Assembly (NCBI GenBank): GCA_021397835.1
Contig: JAJFZO010000396.1
Location: 3,224,001 to 3,288,000, forward strand
Origin: Moringa oleifera
Taxonomy: Eukaryota; Streptophyta; Magnoliopsida; Brassicales; Moringaceae
Length of the DNA stretch: 64,000 nucleotides
Direction: 5' to 3'
Each line of letters begins with the position of its first letter. The first letter of the stretch is position 1. A program made the translations under genes and the position numbers. Below the pieces are notes generated by a model. That model made no database searches and was not told the DNA's origin. It worked only from the letters and a program-made list of their open reading frames with translations. Positions 47,401 through 59,299 of the stretch are shown in pieces.

Positions 47401-48900
47401 CTTAAGGTGTGCTAGCAAAGCTAGAGCCTTTACTTAATCCAGCTCTTCGTCGCTACGTCCCTCAATCGTGTGCCCAAGAAAAGTGCCGTGAGTGCCACAT
47501 CACCTGGTCCAAGGGCATAGAAGGGAATCCACAGCTGCCCCTAGTAGGCATGGCTTAGGTGCAAGGCCTAACATGATGTGTGTTCAAGTGCATCAACCAA
47601 TGCCAATGCGCTCTAGTTGAGCCAACTCCTTGTCGTCATGTCCCTAGATCGTATGCCCAACAAGCGCTTCATGATCATCTCATAGTCGAGTCCAAGAGCT
47701 TGAGAGGCAAGCCATAGCTTCCCCTAGCAGGCATGGTATAGGCACAAGGCCCAGCATGCTGTGACATAAGGTGCATAAGCCAAGCCAATAGTGCCCTACA
47801 TGAGCCAGCCCCTTATCGCTACGTCCCTCAATCATGTGCCCAGCAAGCGTGCCATTAGTGCTACATCACCTAGTCCAAGGGCAAGAAAGGCCAGCCATGG
47901 TGCCCTTTAGTAAGCATAGTATGGGTACAAGGCCCAACTCGCTGTGGCACAAGGCATGATAGCCAAGCTAAAAATGCCCACTTTAGGTAGTCCTTAGTCG
48001 TTATGTCCCTTGATCATACTCCCAGCGAGTGTGCTACGAGTGTGCATCACCTAGTCCAAGTGCACAGGTGCCAAGAGAAAGCTACCTAAGCAAGTGGCAT
48101 GGGTATAAGGCCCAGAATGTTGTGACATTCGATGTAGCAGACAAGCCAAAAGTGCCCCACGCATGCCAGCCCTTCGTCGCGACGTCCCTCAATCATGTGC
48201 CCAACGAGCACGCCATGAGCATCACCTTACCAGGTCCAAGGTCATAACATCGAAGCAATGACAGCTTCTAGTAGGCAAGACGTAGGCATAAGGCGTAATG
48301 TGCTATGACATAAGACACACCAACTAAGCTAGAAGTGCCCCATGAGAGCCAGCCCCTCATTGTTACATCCCTCGATTGTGTGGCCAGAGAGCATGCCACG
48401 AGCATCATGTTGACTAGTCTAAGAACAAGATAGGCAAGCCATGGTTGCCCCCCGTAGGCATGGTATAGGCACAAGGCATAGTTTGCTGTGACACATGGTG
48501 CGCCAGCCAAGTGAAGAGTGCCTCATATGAGCTAACCCTTTCATCGCTACGTCCGTCGATTGTATGCCTACTGACTTTGCCATGGGCACCAATTTCTTAA
48601 TTAAGGGCACGAAAGGCATACCAAGGCTGTCCCCAGTAAGCATGGCATGCGTGCAAGGCCTAGGGTGCCACAACATAAGCCACACTAGCCAAGCTAATAG
48701 CACTTAACGTGAGCTAGCCCCTCATCGCTATGTCCCCCGATCATGTACCCAGTGAGCGTGCCATGAGCACCATGTCGCCTGGTGTAATGGCAAAGGAGGC
48801 TAGGCATTGCTACCTCCAACAGGCATGGCATAGGCGCAAGGCCTAATGTGCTATAGCATAAGGCACACCAGCTAAGCTAAATAACGCCCCATACAAGTTA
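44436..48900 (+). repeat. IGS E: longest tandem array of ~180-bp subrepeats (about twenty-five copies)
   Basis: About 4.5 kb of uninterrupted subrepeats follow a 26S 3' end and lead to an AT-rich module and then a 5'ETS. This is the normal order of an rDNA spacer. Individual units vary from ~140 to ~190 bp. Some neighbouring units are more alike (for example those at ~46540-46740 and ~46740-46940, both with AAAGTGATATGGCACAAGGT), which suggests local duplication of unit pairs. All open frames here are by-products. Confidence 0.88.
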
Positions 48901-49489
48901 ATTGCATGCTGTGAGGTGTTGCATGTGCTGTGGGTGTTGATTACATAGGTTAGCTAGGCTACACAAGGACCCAAGCTGTGGTGGACTCTCAAGGCAGCCA
49001 TGGGTAGTTATTGGTGCACTAGACAGGATAGCATGCATGCACACTAAGCCATCTAGAGGCAACGCTGCACCAACATGCTTGTCGAAATGCCTAGTTGCAA
49101 ACTTTTCATGAATTCATGATATTGTGATTATTGAATTGCTCTAGAAATGATTGAACTAAATCGCACAATTGATTAGGAAATTGCCTCTCAAATTTGGAAG
49201 CATACTGACTCATGGGCTATTTTTCATATTTTTTGAATTTTTAGCTGTACAAAATTCATAAGAAAATATAAGATGCTCAGAAAATTCTAAATATATTTAT
49301 GTTAGTAAATGTCTACACCTATGCAAAATCTCAGCTCAAAATGCCTTTTAAATAATTTTTACTGACCCATTAAGACATGTCAGACTTATTGATGTTTTCT
49401 GTTATCAGAATGAATTTTCAATTAATACTTTTTAGAAGGGAGGAGCACCCTTATGTGGTGGGTGCTTCCAGGCCATGCATGCTCACAAG
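48901..49489 (+). promoter_or_regulatory. AT-rich IGS module, copy 14, directly upstream of a 5'ETS (candidate Pol I gene promoter)
   Basis: A full-length module with TACTTTTTAGAAGGGAGGAG at ~49428, then CACCCTTATGTGGTGGGTGC. About 50 bp later the ETS sequence begins. This is the clearest case of the module sitting where the gene promoter of a 35S unit must be. The promoter role is inferred from position. Confidence 0.65.
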
Positions 49490-50861
49490 CAGATGACAGT
49501 GGGCATGTCTGATCAAGAGCCCATCAAGTGGCCAAAAATATAGGAAATAAAACAAGCTAAATTATGGGTAATAAAATAAGCTAAGTTGTAGGATAATAAG
49601 CAGAGATGTGGCTAAACAAGCTCGACGGTGTGGGTAGTAAACATAACGACAATGAATGCTATACGAGGGCTGACCCACTTAGGAATATTTGAGCATGCAT
49701 AGTGCTTTATTGCATGCTCTCGAGAGACCAGATGTGGTGGCCAATCTCAATGCTGAAGCAAACTCTTTGTGCAGCGTGATGGATGACATGATCATTGGCC
49801 ATTAGTATCGAGCGAGCCACACGCTCAGCCAAGCCATAGTGTGACACCCCTACTGCCAAGGTCTCATCAATGTCCCTTGCTATCAAAAACATTTCCCTTG
49901 CTGTCGCAGCTCCAAGTGTGGGCAAAAAAGTTAACGATGATGCATCTTAGTTGAGGGCCTATTCGCTTAGAGATTTCAGAGCATGTGGAGTGCTTTTCTA
50001 TAGAACCTTGAGGCTACAGGCGGGGGGGTTAATCTTAATGCTCAAGCATGCTAAGGGTGAACCTTTTATGTAGCATAATCAATGATAAAATTATCAGTCT
50101 TTAGCATCGACCAACCCATGTGCTCAACCTAGCATAGCATGACACCTCTGTTGCCAAGACACCTCTATTGCCAAGGCCTCATCGATGTCCTTTGCTATTA
50201 AAACTCGTTCTTTACTATGAAAGCTCGATGATGTGGGCAATAAAGTTAATGATGATGCATCCTACACAAGGGCTTACTCACTTAGGGATTTTTATGCATG
50301 CAAAGCGCTTTACTATAGGCCATCAAGGCAACGAACGCAAGGGTCGATCCCAACTCTCAAACGTGTTGAGGCAGACTCTTTGTGCGATGCTACGACATGA
50401 TCATCGACTATTAGCATCGAACAAGCCACTTACTCAACCTAGGCATGGTGTGACACCCATGCTGGCAATGCCTCATTGATGTCCTTTGCTATTGAAAACT
50501 CTTCCCTTGTTATCGAAGCTTGATGATATTGGCAGCAAAGTTGACAATAATGCATGGTATACGAGGGCCTACCTATTTAGGAATTTTTTAGCATTCGATG
50601 AGCTTTGGTATAGGCCCTCGAGGCAGTGGACACAGGGGGTTAATCCAAATGCTTAAGCATGGTGAGACAAATTATTTGCACAATGTGATTGATGAAATAA
50701 TCATCAGCTATTAGCATCAAGCAAGACACACGCTCAGCTCGGGCAAGGTGAAATTATTTGTCTCATGTGCCATCGATTTAAATGACAACCACGACAGCTT
50801 TGGCCTTAATAAGCCTTATGGTATACTCTTGTCGTTGTTGGCACAACATCTTGAATGATGC
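49490..50861 (+). other. 5' external transcribed spacer with about four ~297-bp repeats
   Basis: After a promoter-proximal segment (AAATTATGGGTAATAAAATA), the ~297-bp repeat recurs with its GTTAACGATGATGCAT landmark near 49640, 49930, 50245 and 50540. The unique ETS part of ~500 bp is mostly deleted: only GACAACCACGACAGCTTTGG up to the 18S start remains. Confidence 0.82.
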
Positions 50862-51203
50862 TATTTAGTTGATCTAACGCACAGTCATATTCTTTTCTTA
50901 AAGATTAAGCCATACATATGTAGGTATGAACTAATTCAGACTATAAAACTGTGAATGGCTCCTTAAATCACTTATAGTTTTTTTGATGGTACCTGCTACT
51001 TGGATAATCATAGTAATTTCTAGAGCTAATACATACAATAAACCCTAACTTTTAAAAGAGATGCATTTATTACATAAAAAATCGCTGCAGACTTTGCCTA
51101 TTGCTTTGATGATTCATGATAACTCGATGGATCACATGGCTATCATGCCGATGATGCATCATTTAAATTTCTAAACTATCAATTTTTCATTGTGCGATAG
51201 TTG
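50862..51203 (+). pseudogene. 18S rRNA pseudogene, 5' ~340 bp
   Basis: It starts at TATTTAGTTGATC (TACCTGGTTGATC) and follows 18S through GATTAAGCCATACATATGTA and TACATACAATAAACCC to CTATCAATTTTTCATTG. It then breaks off into 26S-related sequence. The remaining ~1460 bp of 18S, ITS1, 5.8S and ITS2 are gone, making an 18S-26S deletion fusion. Confidence 0.9.
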
Positions 51204-53938
51204 CACATTGTTAGCCTAGGGCTTATGTGGTGGCAAAGTCGTGTTATGGCGTGACCTTGCCCAATGCCAAGCTAAGGAAACGCGAAGGTAGGCATGCGAT
51301 AACAAGGTGATATCAATTAGCTATGGGTGAAGCAACCTTGCTCTTATCGACTAACCTTGATCTTTTGAGAAGGGTTTAAGTGTAAGCATGCTTGTCGGGA
51401 CCTGAAAGATGGTGATTCAACCTTGAATGGTTCGAAGCCAGAGGAAACTCTCCTGGAGGCCCACAGTGATACTGACGTGCAAATCGTTAAAGACGCGAAA
51501 GACTAATCAAACCGTCTAGTAGCTGATTTCCCTCCGAAGTTTCCTTCAAGATAGTTGAAGCTCAAATGGGAGTTCTATTAGGTAAAGCCAATGATTAAAG
51601 GCATCGGGGGCGCAATGCCCTCAACCTATTCCTAAACTCTAAATAAGTAGGATGAGGCGGCTGCTTTATTGAGCCATCCCAAGGAATTGAGAGCTCCAAG
51701 TGGGCCATTTTAAGTAAGCAAAATTGGTGATGTAGGATGAACCAAAAGCTAGGTGATGTGCCAGCTACATACTAACTTAGAACCCATAAAATGTGTTCGT
51801 CGATTAACACAGTAGGACAATGGTTATGAAAGTCGAAATTAGCTAAGTAGTATGTAACAAATCACCTGTCAAATCAAGTAATTCCAAAACTAAATGGCCT
51901 TGAAGGACACGGTCTATACTCGACCATTAGGATAAGGGCTTAGCCTTAATGAGTAAGAGGGTACAGAGGTCGCTACAAAACCATAGGCGTAAGCTTAAGT
52001 AGAGTAGCCATCAGTGCAAGTCTTGGTCGTAGTAGCAAATATTCAAATGAGAACTTTGAAGGCCATAGAAGGGAAAAGTTCCATGTGGACAGCACTCGCA
52101 CATAGGTTAGTCGATCGTAAAGGATAGGGGAAATCCATTGGATTATTCCTTAGTGTGAGCTTCAAAAATGGATCTAATTAAAATTGAGGGACTAAGAGGT
52201 GGCGAAGGCCTTAAAAAGAGTTATCTATTCATTTTATAGCCTGCTAATCCTAGAAACAACTCAGTCAGAGGTAGGGTCCATGACATGAAAAGCACCACAT
52301 GTCATGTGATGTCCAGTGCACCCTAAACAATCCTTCAAAATCTAAAAGACCGAGTGCTTCCCATGCCTGGTCATACTCATAATAACATCAGGTCTCTAAA
52401 GTGAATAACCTCTGGTTGATGGAATAATATAGGCAATGGAAGTCAACAAAATGGATTCATAACCTTGAGGAAAGGATTAGCTTTGAGGGTTAGGCATGGG
52501 TTTCCTAGTCTCAAGCCTATTAACTGTCGATGGATTGCCTAAGCTACTCTTACGATAAGAGCCAATTATCGCATGTTGATTAGGTGACTGCCTAGGAATG
52601 ACTCTTTCATAGGCCTTCCTTGGGTGTCAAATGGCCAACTTAAAAGTGGTATGGACAAAAGGAATCCATTTGTCAAATCAAAATAAAGCATTGCGATGAT
52701 CCCTACGGATGCTCACGCAATGTGATTTCTACCTGGTACTTTGAATGTCAAAGTGAAAAAATTCAACCAAGTACGAGTAAATGACGGGAGTAACTATGAC
52801 TCTCTTAAGTTAGCTAGATGCCTTGTCATCTAATTTGTGATGCGCACAAATGGATTAATAAGATTCCCATTGTCCTTGTGTACTATTTAACGAAACCACA
52901 GCTAAGGGAATAGGCTTGATAGAATTAACGAGAAAATAAGACCCTGTTAAGCTTGACTCTAGTCCGACTTTATAAAATGACTTGAGAAGTGTAGGATAAT
53001 TAGGAGCCAAAAATGAAAAAAGTGAAATATCATTACTTTTAACATTATTTTACTTATTCTGTGAATAGACAGGCCATCACCCCTATTTTTGGACCCAAGA
53101 CTAGCCTTGGCTGGCTATTCTAGGTGGTTGACATTATAAGGTGGGGAGTTTGGCTGGGGTGACACATCTGTTAAAAGATAATGCAGGTGTCTTAAGATGA
53201 GCTCAATAAGAATAAAAATCTCATATGGAACAAAAAAGTAAAAGCTCATTTGATTATGATTTCCAGTATCAATATGAACCATGAAAGCATGGCCTATCGA
53301 TCCTTTAGAGCATTGAAATTTCAAGCTAGAGGTGCCAAAAAAGTTACCATAGGGAAAACTGGCTTGTGGCAGCCAAGCATTCATAGTGATGCCATTTTTT
53401 GATCCTTCAATGTCGACTCTTCCTATCATTGTGAAGCAAAATTCAACAAGTGTTGGATTGTTCGTACATCAATAAAGAATGTGAGCTAAGTTTAAACCAT
53501 CATGAGACAAGTTAATGTTACCCTACTGATGCTCGTGTTGTTATAATAATTCAACCTATTATGAAAGAAATCGTTCATTCGCATAATTAGTCATCGTGCT
53601 TGGTTGAAAGGCTATGGGCTCGAAGCTATCATGCGTTAGATCATGATTGAATGCCTCTAAGCTAAAATTCAGGCTACACATGATGCATGCGCCTGTCACT
53701 CAATCATTGACCAGTAGAGCAGCCTCTCGGCCTTAAAAGACACATGTTGTTGGCCAAGCTTGCACAGCAAAAAAGCCTTATGGCTTGCCTTGAAGTATGA
53801 TTGCCATCGAGTGGTGGTAGAATCCTTTGCAAATGATATAAATATGCAATGAGGTATTGTAAGTGGTAGGGTGGCCTTGCAGCCACCATCCACTGAGATT
53901 CAACCTTTTGTCGCTCTGATTCGTCCCCCTTACCCTAG
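51204..53938 (+). pseudogene. 26S rRNA pseudogene fused to an 18S stub
   Basis: Confident 26S begins by ~51345 (GACTAACCTTGATCTTTTGA); the ~140 bp before it are probably decayed 26S. It continues to the 3' end (CGTCCCCCTTACCCTAGC). The CCTCCC..GGTCTCTAAAGTGAATAACC region is kept. A short stretch is lost near 53060. The sarcin-ricin loop at ~53558 reads ATTATGAAAGAAATC, strongly altered. It is about 2.7 kb, against ~3.4 kb for intact plant 26S. Confidence 0.92.
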
Positions 53939-54150
53939 CAATAATTTTCACTTCACTTTGTTTAGGCCATCGATGCCATGAGATCTGAACTTGACATTCG
54001 AAATAAAGACTTTAGCACAAAGATGAGCCCCTTAAGCTTATAGATAATGAGAATCCCAAGGGAAAACACTTGCAAAAATATCTAGTAGGCTTGGGGAAAC
54101 AAGCGTTACTCTAAAAAAAATAACAAAAATTAGTTCCTCATCACCATGTC
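53939..54150 (+). other. Conserved post-26S block, copy 5
   Basis: It carries CTTTGTTTAGGCCATCGATG, GAAATAAAGACTTTAGCA, AATCCCAAGGGAAAACACTT and ATATCTAGTAGGCTTGGGG. It is as complete as copy 1. Confidence 0.62.
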
Positions 54151-54770
54151 CCTTATGTATGTGCCCAAGAAATTTGCCACAAGCATAATGTCCGAAGGCA
54201 TGGGAGGCAAGCCATGGTAGTGCTTAGCAAGCACGGCATAGGCACAAAGCCCAACATGCTATGCACGTTGTGCGCCAACCAAGCCAAGAGTGCCTCATGT
54301 AAGCCAGCTCCTCATCACTATCTCCTTTCATCATATGCCTGGCGAACATGCCACGAGCACTACGTCACCTAGTCTTAGGGCACGGGAGGTAAGCCACGAC
54401 TGTCCCTAATAAGTATGGTAAGGGCACAAGGCCTAACACGCCGCAGCATAAGGGGTGCTAGCCAAACCGAAAACTCTTCATGGGAGCCACTCTCTTGTAG
54501 CTATGTCCTTCAATTTTAGGCCTACAACTTTACCATGAGTATTACATTATTTGGTCCAAAAGGGCAAGCTAACCAATTAAAAAGTGCCCCATATGAGCCA
54601 TCCCCTCGTCGCTACGTCCGTCAATCATTTGCCCAATGAGTGTGCCATGAGTGCCATGTTGGCAAGTCCAAGGGCATGAAAAGATAGCCACAGCAGTCCC
54701 CAGCGAGTACAGCATAGGTGGAAGGTCTAGCATGCTGCGACGCAAGGCGAGCTAGTGACAAGTACGTTGT
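54151..54770 (+). repeat. IGS F: short array of ~180-bp subrepeats (about 3.5 copies)
   Basis: This is the shortest spacer of the window: only 3-4 subrepeats lie between a 26S 3' end and the next AT-rich module. The contrast with ~25 copies in spacer E shows strong length variation between neighbouring spacers. Confidence 0.85.
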
Positions 54771-55419
54771 AAGGCGTCGTATGTGCTGTGGGTGTTGATT
54801 ACATGGGCAAGCTTGGCTAGACATGGACCTAGGTTATGTTAGACTCTTAAGGCAGCCATGGGTGGTTGCAAGTGCACTATAAAAGGTAGCATGCAAGCAC
54901 CCTTGGCCATCTAAAGGTAATGCTGTACCAACACACTATAATGCCCAGTTGTGAACTTTTTATGGACTAATGATCTTTTAATTGTTGAATTGCTTTAGAA
55001 ATGACTCAAATAAATCAAGCAATTCTTTAGGAGTTTGCTTCTTAAATTTAGGAGCATTCTGACTCACGTGTTATTTTTCATATATTTTTTGAATTTTTAA
55101 TTATATAAAATTCATAAAAAATTAAATGTTCAAAAAATTATAAAATTATTTGTGTTGGTAGATCAGATTATTCTTTACATTAGTGGAAAACTTCACCTTA
55201 AAAAACCTTGTAAATAATTGTTTAGACTCATTATGATGGCTCAAACATATTGCTATTTCCTCTTACCAAAAGTGAATTTTCATTTAGGACTCTATAGAGG
55301 AGGAGCTCACCTACTTGGTGGTTGCTCATTAGCCATGTGTGCTCCCCTCTTGCCAACCCATATTGGCAGGCACTAGGCATGAGGAACCCCTCTTGCCAAC
55401 CCAAGGTATGGGCTTGCCA
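54771..55419 (+). promoter_or_regulatory. AT-rich IGS module, copy 15, directly upstream of an ETS array (candidate Pol I promoter)
   Basis: A full-length module with GACTCTATAGAGGAGGAGCT at ~55288. The TATAG of this copy is the version closest to the plant Pol I start consensus (TATATAGGG). A small duplication of CCCTCTTGCCAACCCA is seen at ~55345 and ~55388. The ETS follows. Confidence 0.62.
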
Positions 55420-57525
55420 CCTTGTCCATGCAACCGGTGGTGCGTTGCTAGTAACTACCACCATCGGCCGAGGAATCTGGGCATGTTCGATCAGTAGCCC
55501 TCAAAGTAAGGCAAAAATGTGAGAAATGAAATGTGCTAAATTATGGGCAACAAAACAAGCTAAATTATGAGCTAATAAGTAGAGATGTAGTTAGACAAGC
55601 TCAATGGTATTGGCAACAAAGTTAATGATGAAGCTTACTACACATGGCTGACTCGCTTGGGGATTTTTGAGTATATGGAGTGCTTTGCTGCACACCTCAA
55701 GGCAAGGGACATAAAGGTTAATCCCAATGCTTAAGCACACCAAGATGGACTTGTTATGCATGCGATTGATAACATGATCATCTGCCACTGGCATCGAGTG
55801 AGCCACACGATTAGCCTGGGCATGGCGTGGCACCCTTGTTGCGAAGGCCTCATCAATGTCCCTTATTATTAACAACTCGTCCCTTGCTTTTAAAGGTCGA
55901 CAGTATGAGTAGTAAAGTTTATGATGAAGCATACTATACGAGGGCCTACCCACTTCGGGAATTTTAAGCATGTGGAGTGATCTGCTATAGGCCCTCGAGG
56001 CAACAGATGAAAGGGTTAATTCCAACATAATAGCTTGCCAAGGCAGACTCTTTACGCAGCGTGATCGATGGTATGTTCATTAACATTGAGTGAGCCACAC
56101 ACTCAACATGGCCATGGTGGGACACCCTACTATCAAGGCCTTATTGATGCCCCTTGCTATAGAAAACTCATCCCTAGCTGTGGAAACTCGACGATATGGG
56201 TAGCAAAGTTAACAATGATGCATGCTCTATGAGGGCCTACGTGCTTAGGAAATTTTGAGCATGAGGAGTGCTTTATGCAAGTCCTTAAGGGGATCGATGT
56301 GAGTATGGATCCTAATGCTTAAGCTTGCCTAGGTGAACTCATTATGTAGCTAGATTAAAAACATAACCATTGGATGTTAGCATCAAGCGAGCCGCACGCC
56401 TAGCTTAGGCATGGCATGGTACCTTTGTTGCCAAGGCCTCATTAATGTCTCTTGCTATCAAAAACTCATCCTTCACTATCGAAGCTCAATGGTTTGGGCA
56501 ACAAAGTTAACGATGATGCATGTTATATGTTAGCTTACCTGTTTAGGGAATTTTGAGCTTGTGGAGTGCTTTACTATAGGCCCTCATGGCTATGGATGCG
56601 ACAGTCGATCCTAACGGTTAAGCATACTAAGATGGAATCTTCACATAGTGCGACGATGGCACATTCATCAACCGTTAGTATTTAGCAAGCCATACGTTCA
56701 TCCTAAGCATGGCATCACACCTTTTACAATGAAAGCCTCATCGATATCCCTTGCTATTAACAATTCGTCCTTTACTATTGAAGCTTAGCTGTGTGAGTAG
56801 CAAAGTTAACGATGATGCATGTTATAAGAGGGCCTACCCACTTAGAGGTTACTGAGCATGCATAGTGGTTTGCTGTAGGCCCTTGAGGCGACAAGCATGA
56901 GGGTCAATCCTAATGCTCAGGCACCTAAAGGTATACTTTTTATGTAGTGCGATCAATAACAAGATCATTGTCTATTAGCATTATGGGAGCCAGATGCTTA
57001 ACTTGAGCATGGCTTGATACCCCTACTACCAATGCCTCATTGATGTTCCCTATAATCAAAAACTCATCCCTTAATTGAAGCTCGACGATAGGGGCAGCAA
57101 AGTTAATAATGACGCATACTATACAAGGGTGGTCTACCCATATTAGGATTTTTGAGCATGTGAAGTACTTTGCTGTAAGCCCTCGAGGTGGCAGATGTAA
57201 GGGTCAATCCCAGTGATCAAATGTGCTGAGGCAGACTCTATATGCAATATGATCGATGACACAATCGTCAATCCTTAGTATCGATCGAGCCACATGCTTA
57301 AACTAGGCATGGCATGACACCTCTTGTTGCCAACGCCTCATCAATGTTCGTTGCCATCAAAAACTTGTCCTCCCTATTGAAGCTTGACAATATGGAAAAC
57401 AAAGTTAACAATCATGCATGCTATACAAAGGCCTAGCTATTTAGGAATTTTTGAGCATGCAGAGTGCTTTATCATTTGTCTTTGAAGCAACAAACGCGAA
57501 GGCTAATCTTAATGCTTAGCAATGG
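55420..57525 (+). repeat. 5'ETS-type array of seven ~297-bp repeats, not followed by 18S
   Basis: The landmark GCAAAGTTAACGATGATGCA recurs near 55615, 55912, 56202, 56498, 56797, 57092 and 57396, a spacing of 290-303 bp. Each unit also contains GTGGAGTGCTTTGCTGTAGGC and GATCATCGACCGTTAGCATC-like segments. The last unit stops at ~57525 and joins an AT-rich module directly, so unique ETS and the whole rRNA coding region are missing. The frame at 55591-56028 (minus) spans two repeats and is a by-product. Confidence 0.87.
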
Positions 57526-58100
57526 TCAAACTAAGACTACTCCATGCAAGCAAGCTACAATCACACTATAACGGATTGCACCTGCTATGGGTGTTAGTGG
57601 GTAAGTGGGCCGGACCACAACCTTAAGCCATGTTGGAATCTCAAGGACACCATGGACAGGGCGACGTGCTTGTATTTTGGGCCATCTAGAAGCAAGCTGC
57701 ACCAACATGCTAGCCGTAATGCCTAACTGCGAACATTTAGTGAATTAATGGTCTTTTGATTGTCCAATTTGTCCAATTCATTAGGAGTCCACCCCTCAAA
57801 TTTGGGAGCATTCTGACTCATGGGCTATTTTTCATGATATTTTAAAATTTTGATTGTGTAAAATTAAAAAAAAATTATCCTTAAAAAATTTGGAAGTTTT
57901 CGTGGTTGTGGATCTGATTATTCTCTATATTTATGCAAACTTTCAACTCAAAACATTTAGATATATAGATGTTTCTTTTTGCCGAAAGTGAACTTTCATT
58001 TAAGATTCTTTGGAGGGGAGGAACTTATCTACTTGGTGGGCGCTTACGAGCCTTGCATGCTCTCCCTTGGCAACCCATATGGGCAGGCACTGGGCATGCG
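57526..58100 (+). promoter_or_regulatory. AT-rich IGS module, copy 16 (candidate Pol I spacer promoter)
   Basis: A full module with a shortened AT core and GATTCTTTGGAGGGGAGGAA at ~58003. Confidence 0.55.
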
Positions 58101-58394
58101 AAACCCAGAGCACATGGCGTCGGCACAAGGCTCAGCATGTTATGACATAAGGCGTGCCAACCAAGCCAAGAGAGACCTACATAAGCTAGCCCCTCATCAC
58201 TATGTCCCTCAATCGTGTGCCCAGCTAGCGTGCCATGAGCACCTAGTCACTTGGTATGATGGCATGAGAGACTAGCAACCACTACCCCTAGTAGGAACAG
58301 CTTAGGCACATGGCCTAGTGTGTGGTAGCATGAGGCCCAATGTGCTGTACCATAACGTGCGCCCACCACACGGAGAGCGCCCTACTTAACCAAG
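58101..58394 (+). repeat. About 1.5 ~180-bp IGS subrepeats
   Basis: Subrepeat sequence between two AT-rich modules, with a small internal duplication of GGCCTAGTGTG / GGCCCAATGTG around 58313-58341. The same 1.5-copy spacing separates modules at 20050, 34130, 59020 and 59860, so module plus 1.5 subrepeats behaves as a higher-order repeat of ~0.8-0.9 kb. Confidence 0.8.
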
Positions 58395-59020
58395 TTACAA
58401 GCACGCTCCGAGGCATCAAACGTGCTGTAGGTGTTGATTACATAGGCTAGGTAAGCTAGACCTTGGCCCTAAACTATGATGTACTCTCAAGGCAACCATG
58501 GCTGGTTGGACATGCATTAAAATGGATAGTATGAATGCCTTTCGCGCCATCTACTTGCAATACTACACCAACATGCTAGCCATAACGCCAATTCGCCAAC
58601 ATTTTTATGAATTAGTGGTATTCTAATTATTGAATTTCTCAAAAAATGACTCAAATAAATCATTCAATTCACTAAGAATCTACCCCTCAAATTTGAGAGC
58701 ATTTCGACTCACAAGCTATTTTTTATGATTTTTTAAATTTTTAATTATATAAAATTAATAAAAGATTAGATGCATTAAAAATTTTAAAATTTTTTGTGTT
58801 GGTAGAGCTGATTATTCTCCAAATCTATGTAAATTTTAGCTCAAAATTTCTTGCAAATAATTTTTTAGACCCATTAGGATGGCTCAGATATATTGACGTT
58901 TTCTGTCACACGAAATGAATTTTCATTTAAGATTCGTTGGAAGGGAGTAGCTCACTTACTTGATAGGAGCTCAAGAGCCATGTAGTGCTCCCCCCGAGCC
59001 ACTCACATGGGCAAGTGCTA
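58395..59020 (+). promoter_or_regulatory. AT-rich IGS module, copy 17 (candidate Pol I spacer promoter)
   Basis: A full-length module with GATTCGTTGGAAGGGAGTAG at ~58931, then CTCACTTACTTGATAGGAGC. Confidence 0.55.
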
Positions 59021-59299
59021 GGCGTGGGAAGGTCAATGCATATGGTGTGGCACAAGGCCTAATGTGTTATGGCACAAGACGTGCAAGCCAAGCCAAAAGA
59101 GCCTCACACGATCCAAACCCTCATTATTATGTCCCTTAATCTTATGCCTAACGAATGTGCCATAAGCATTGTGTTGCTTGGTCTAATGACATGGGAGGTT
59201 AGCCATGGTTACCCCCAGTAGGCACGACATAGGCACGAGACCCAATGTGCTATAGCAGAAGGCACGCCAGCCAAGCCAAGAGCTTTCCACACAAGTAAG

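Noticed and set aside
44436..48900. CRISPR-like regular repeats
   Set aside because: Units are ~180 bp, contiguous, divergent and without spacers. The context is plant nuclear rDNA.
53115..53429. Minus-strand frame of 104 codons, similar to one at 16636-16929
   Set aside because: Both are antisense to the same part of 26S rRNA. The resemblance comes from the rRNA, not from a protein.
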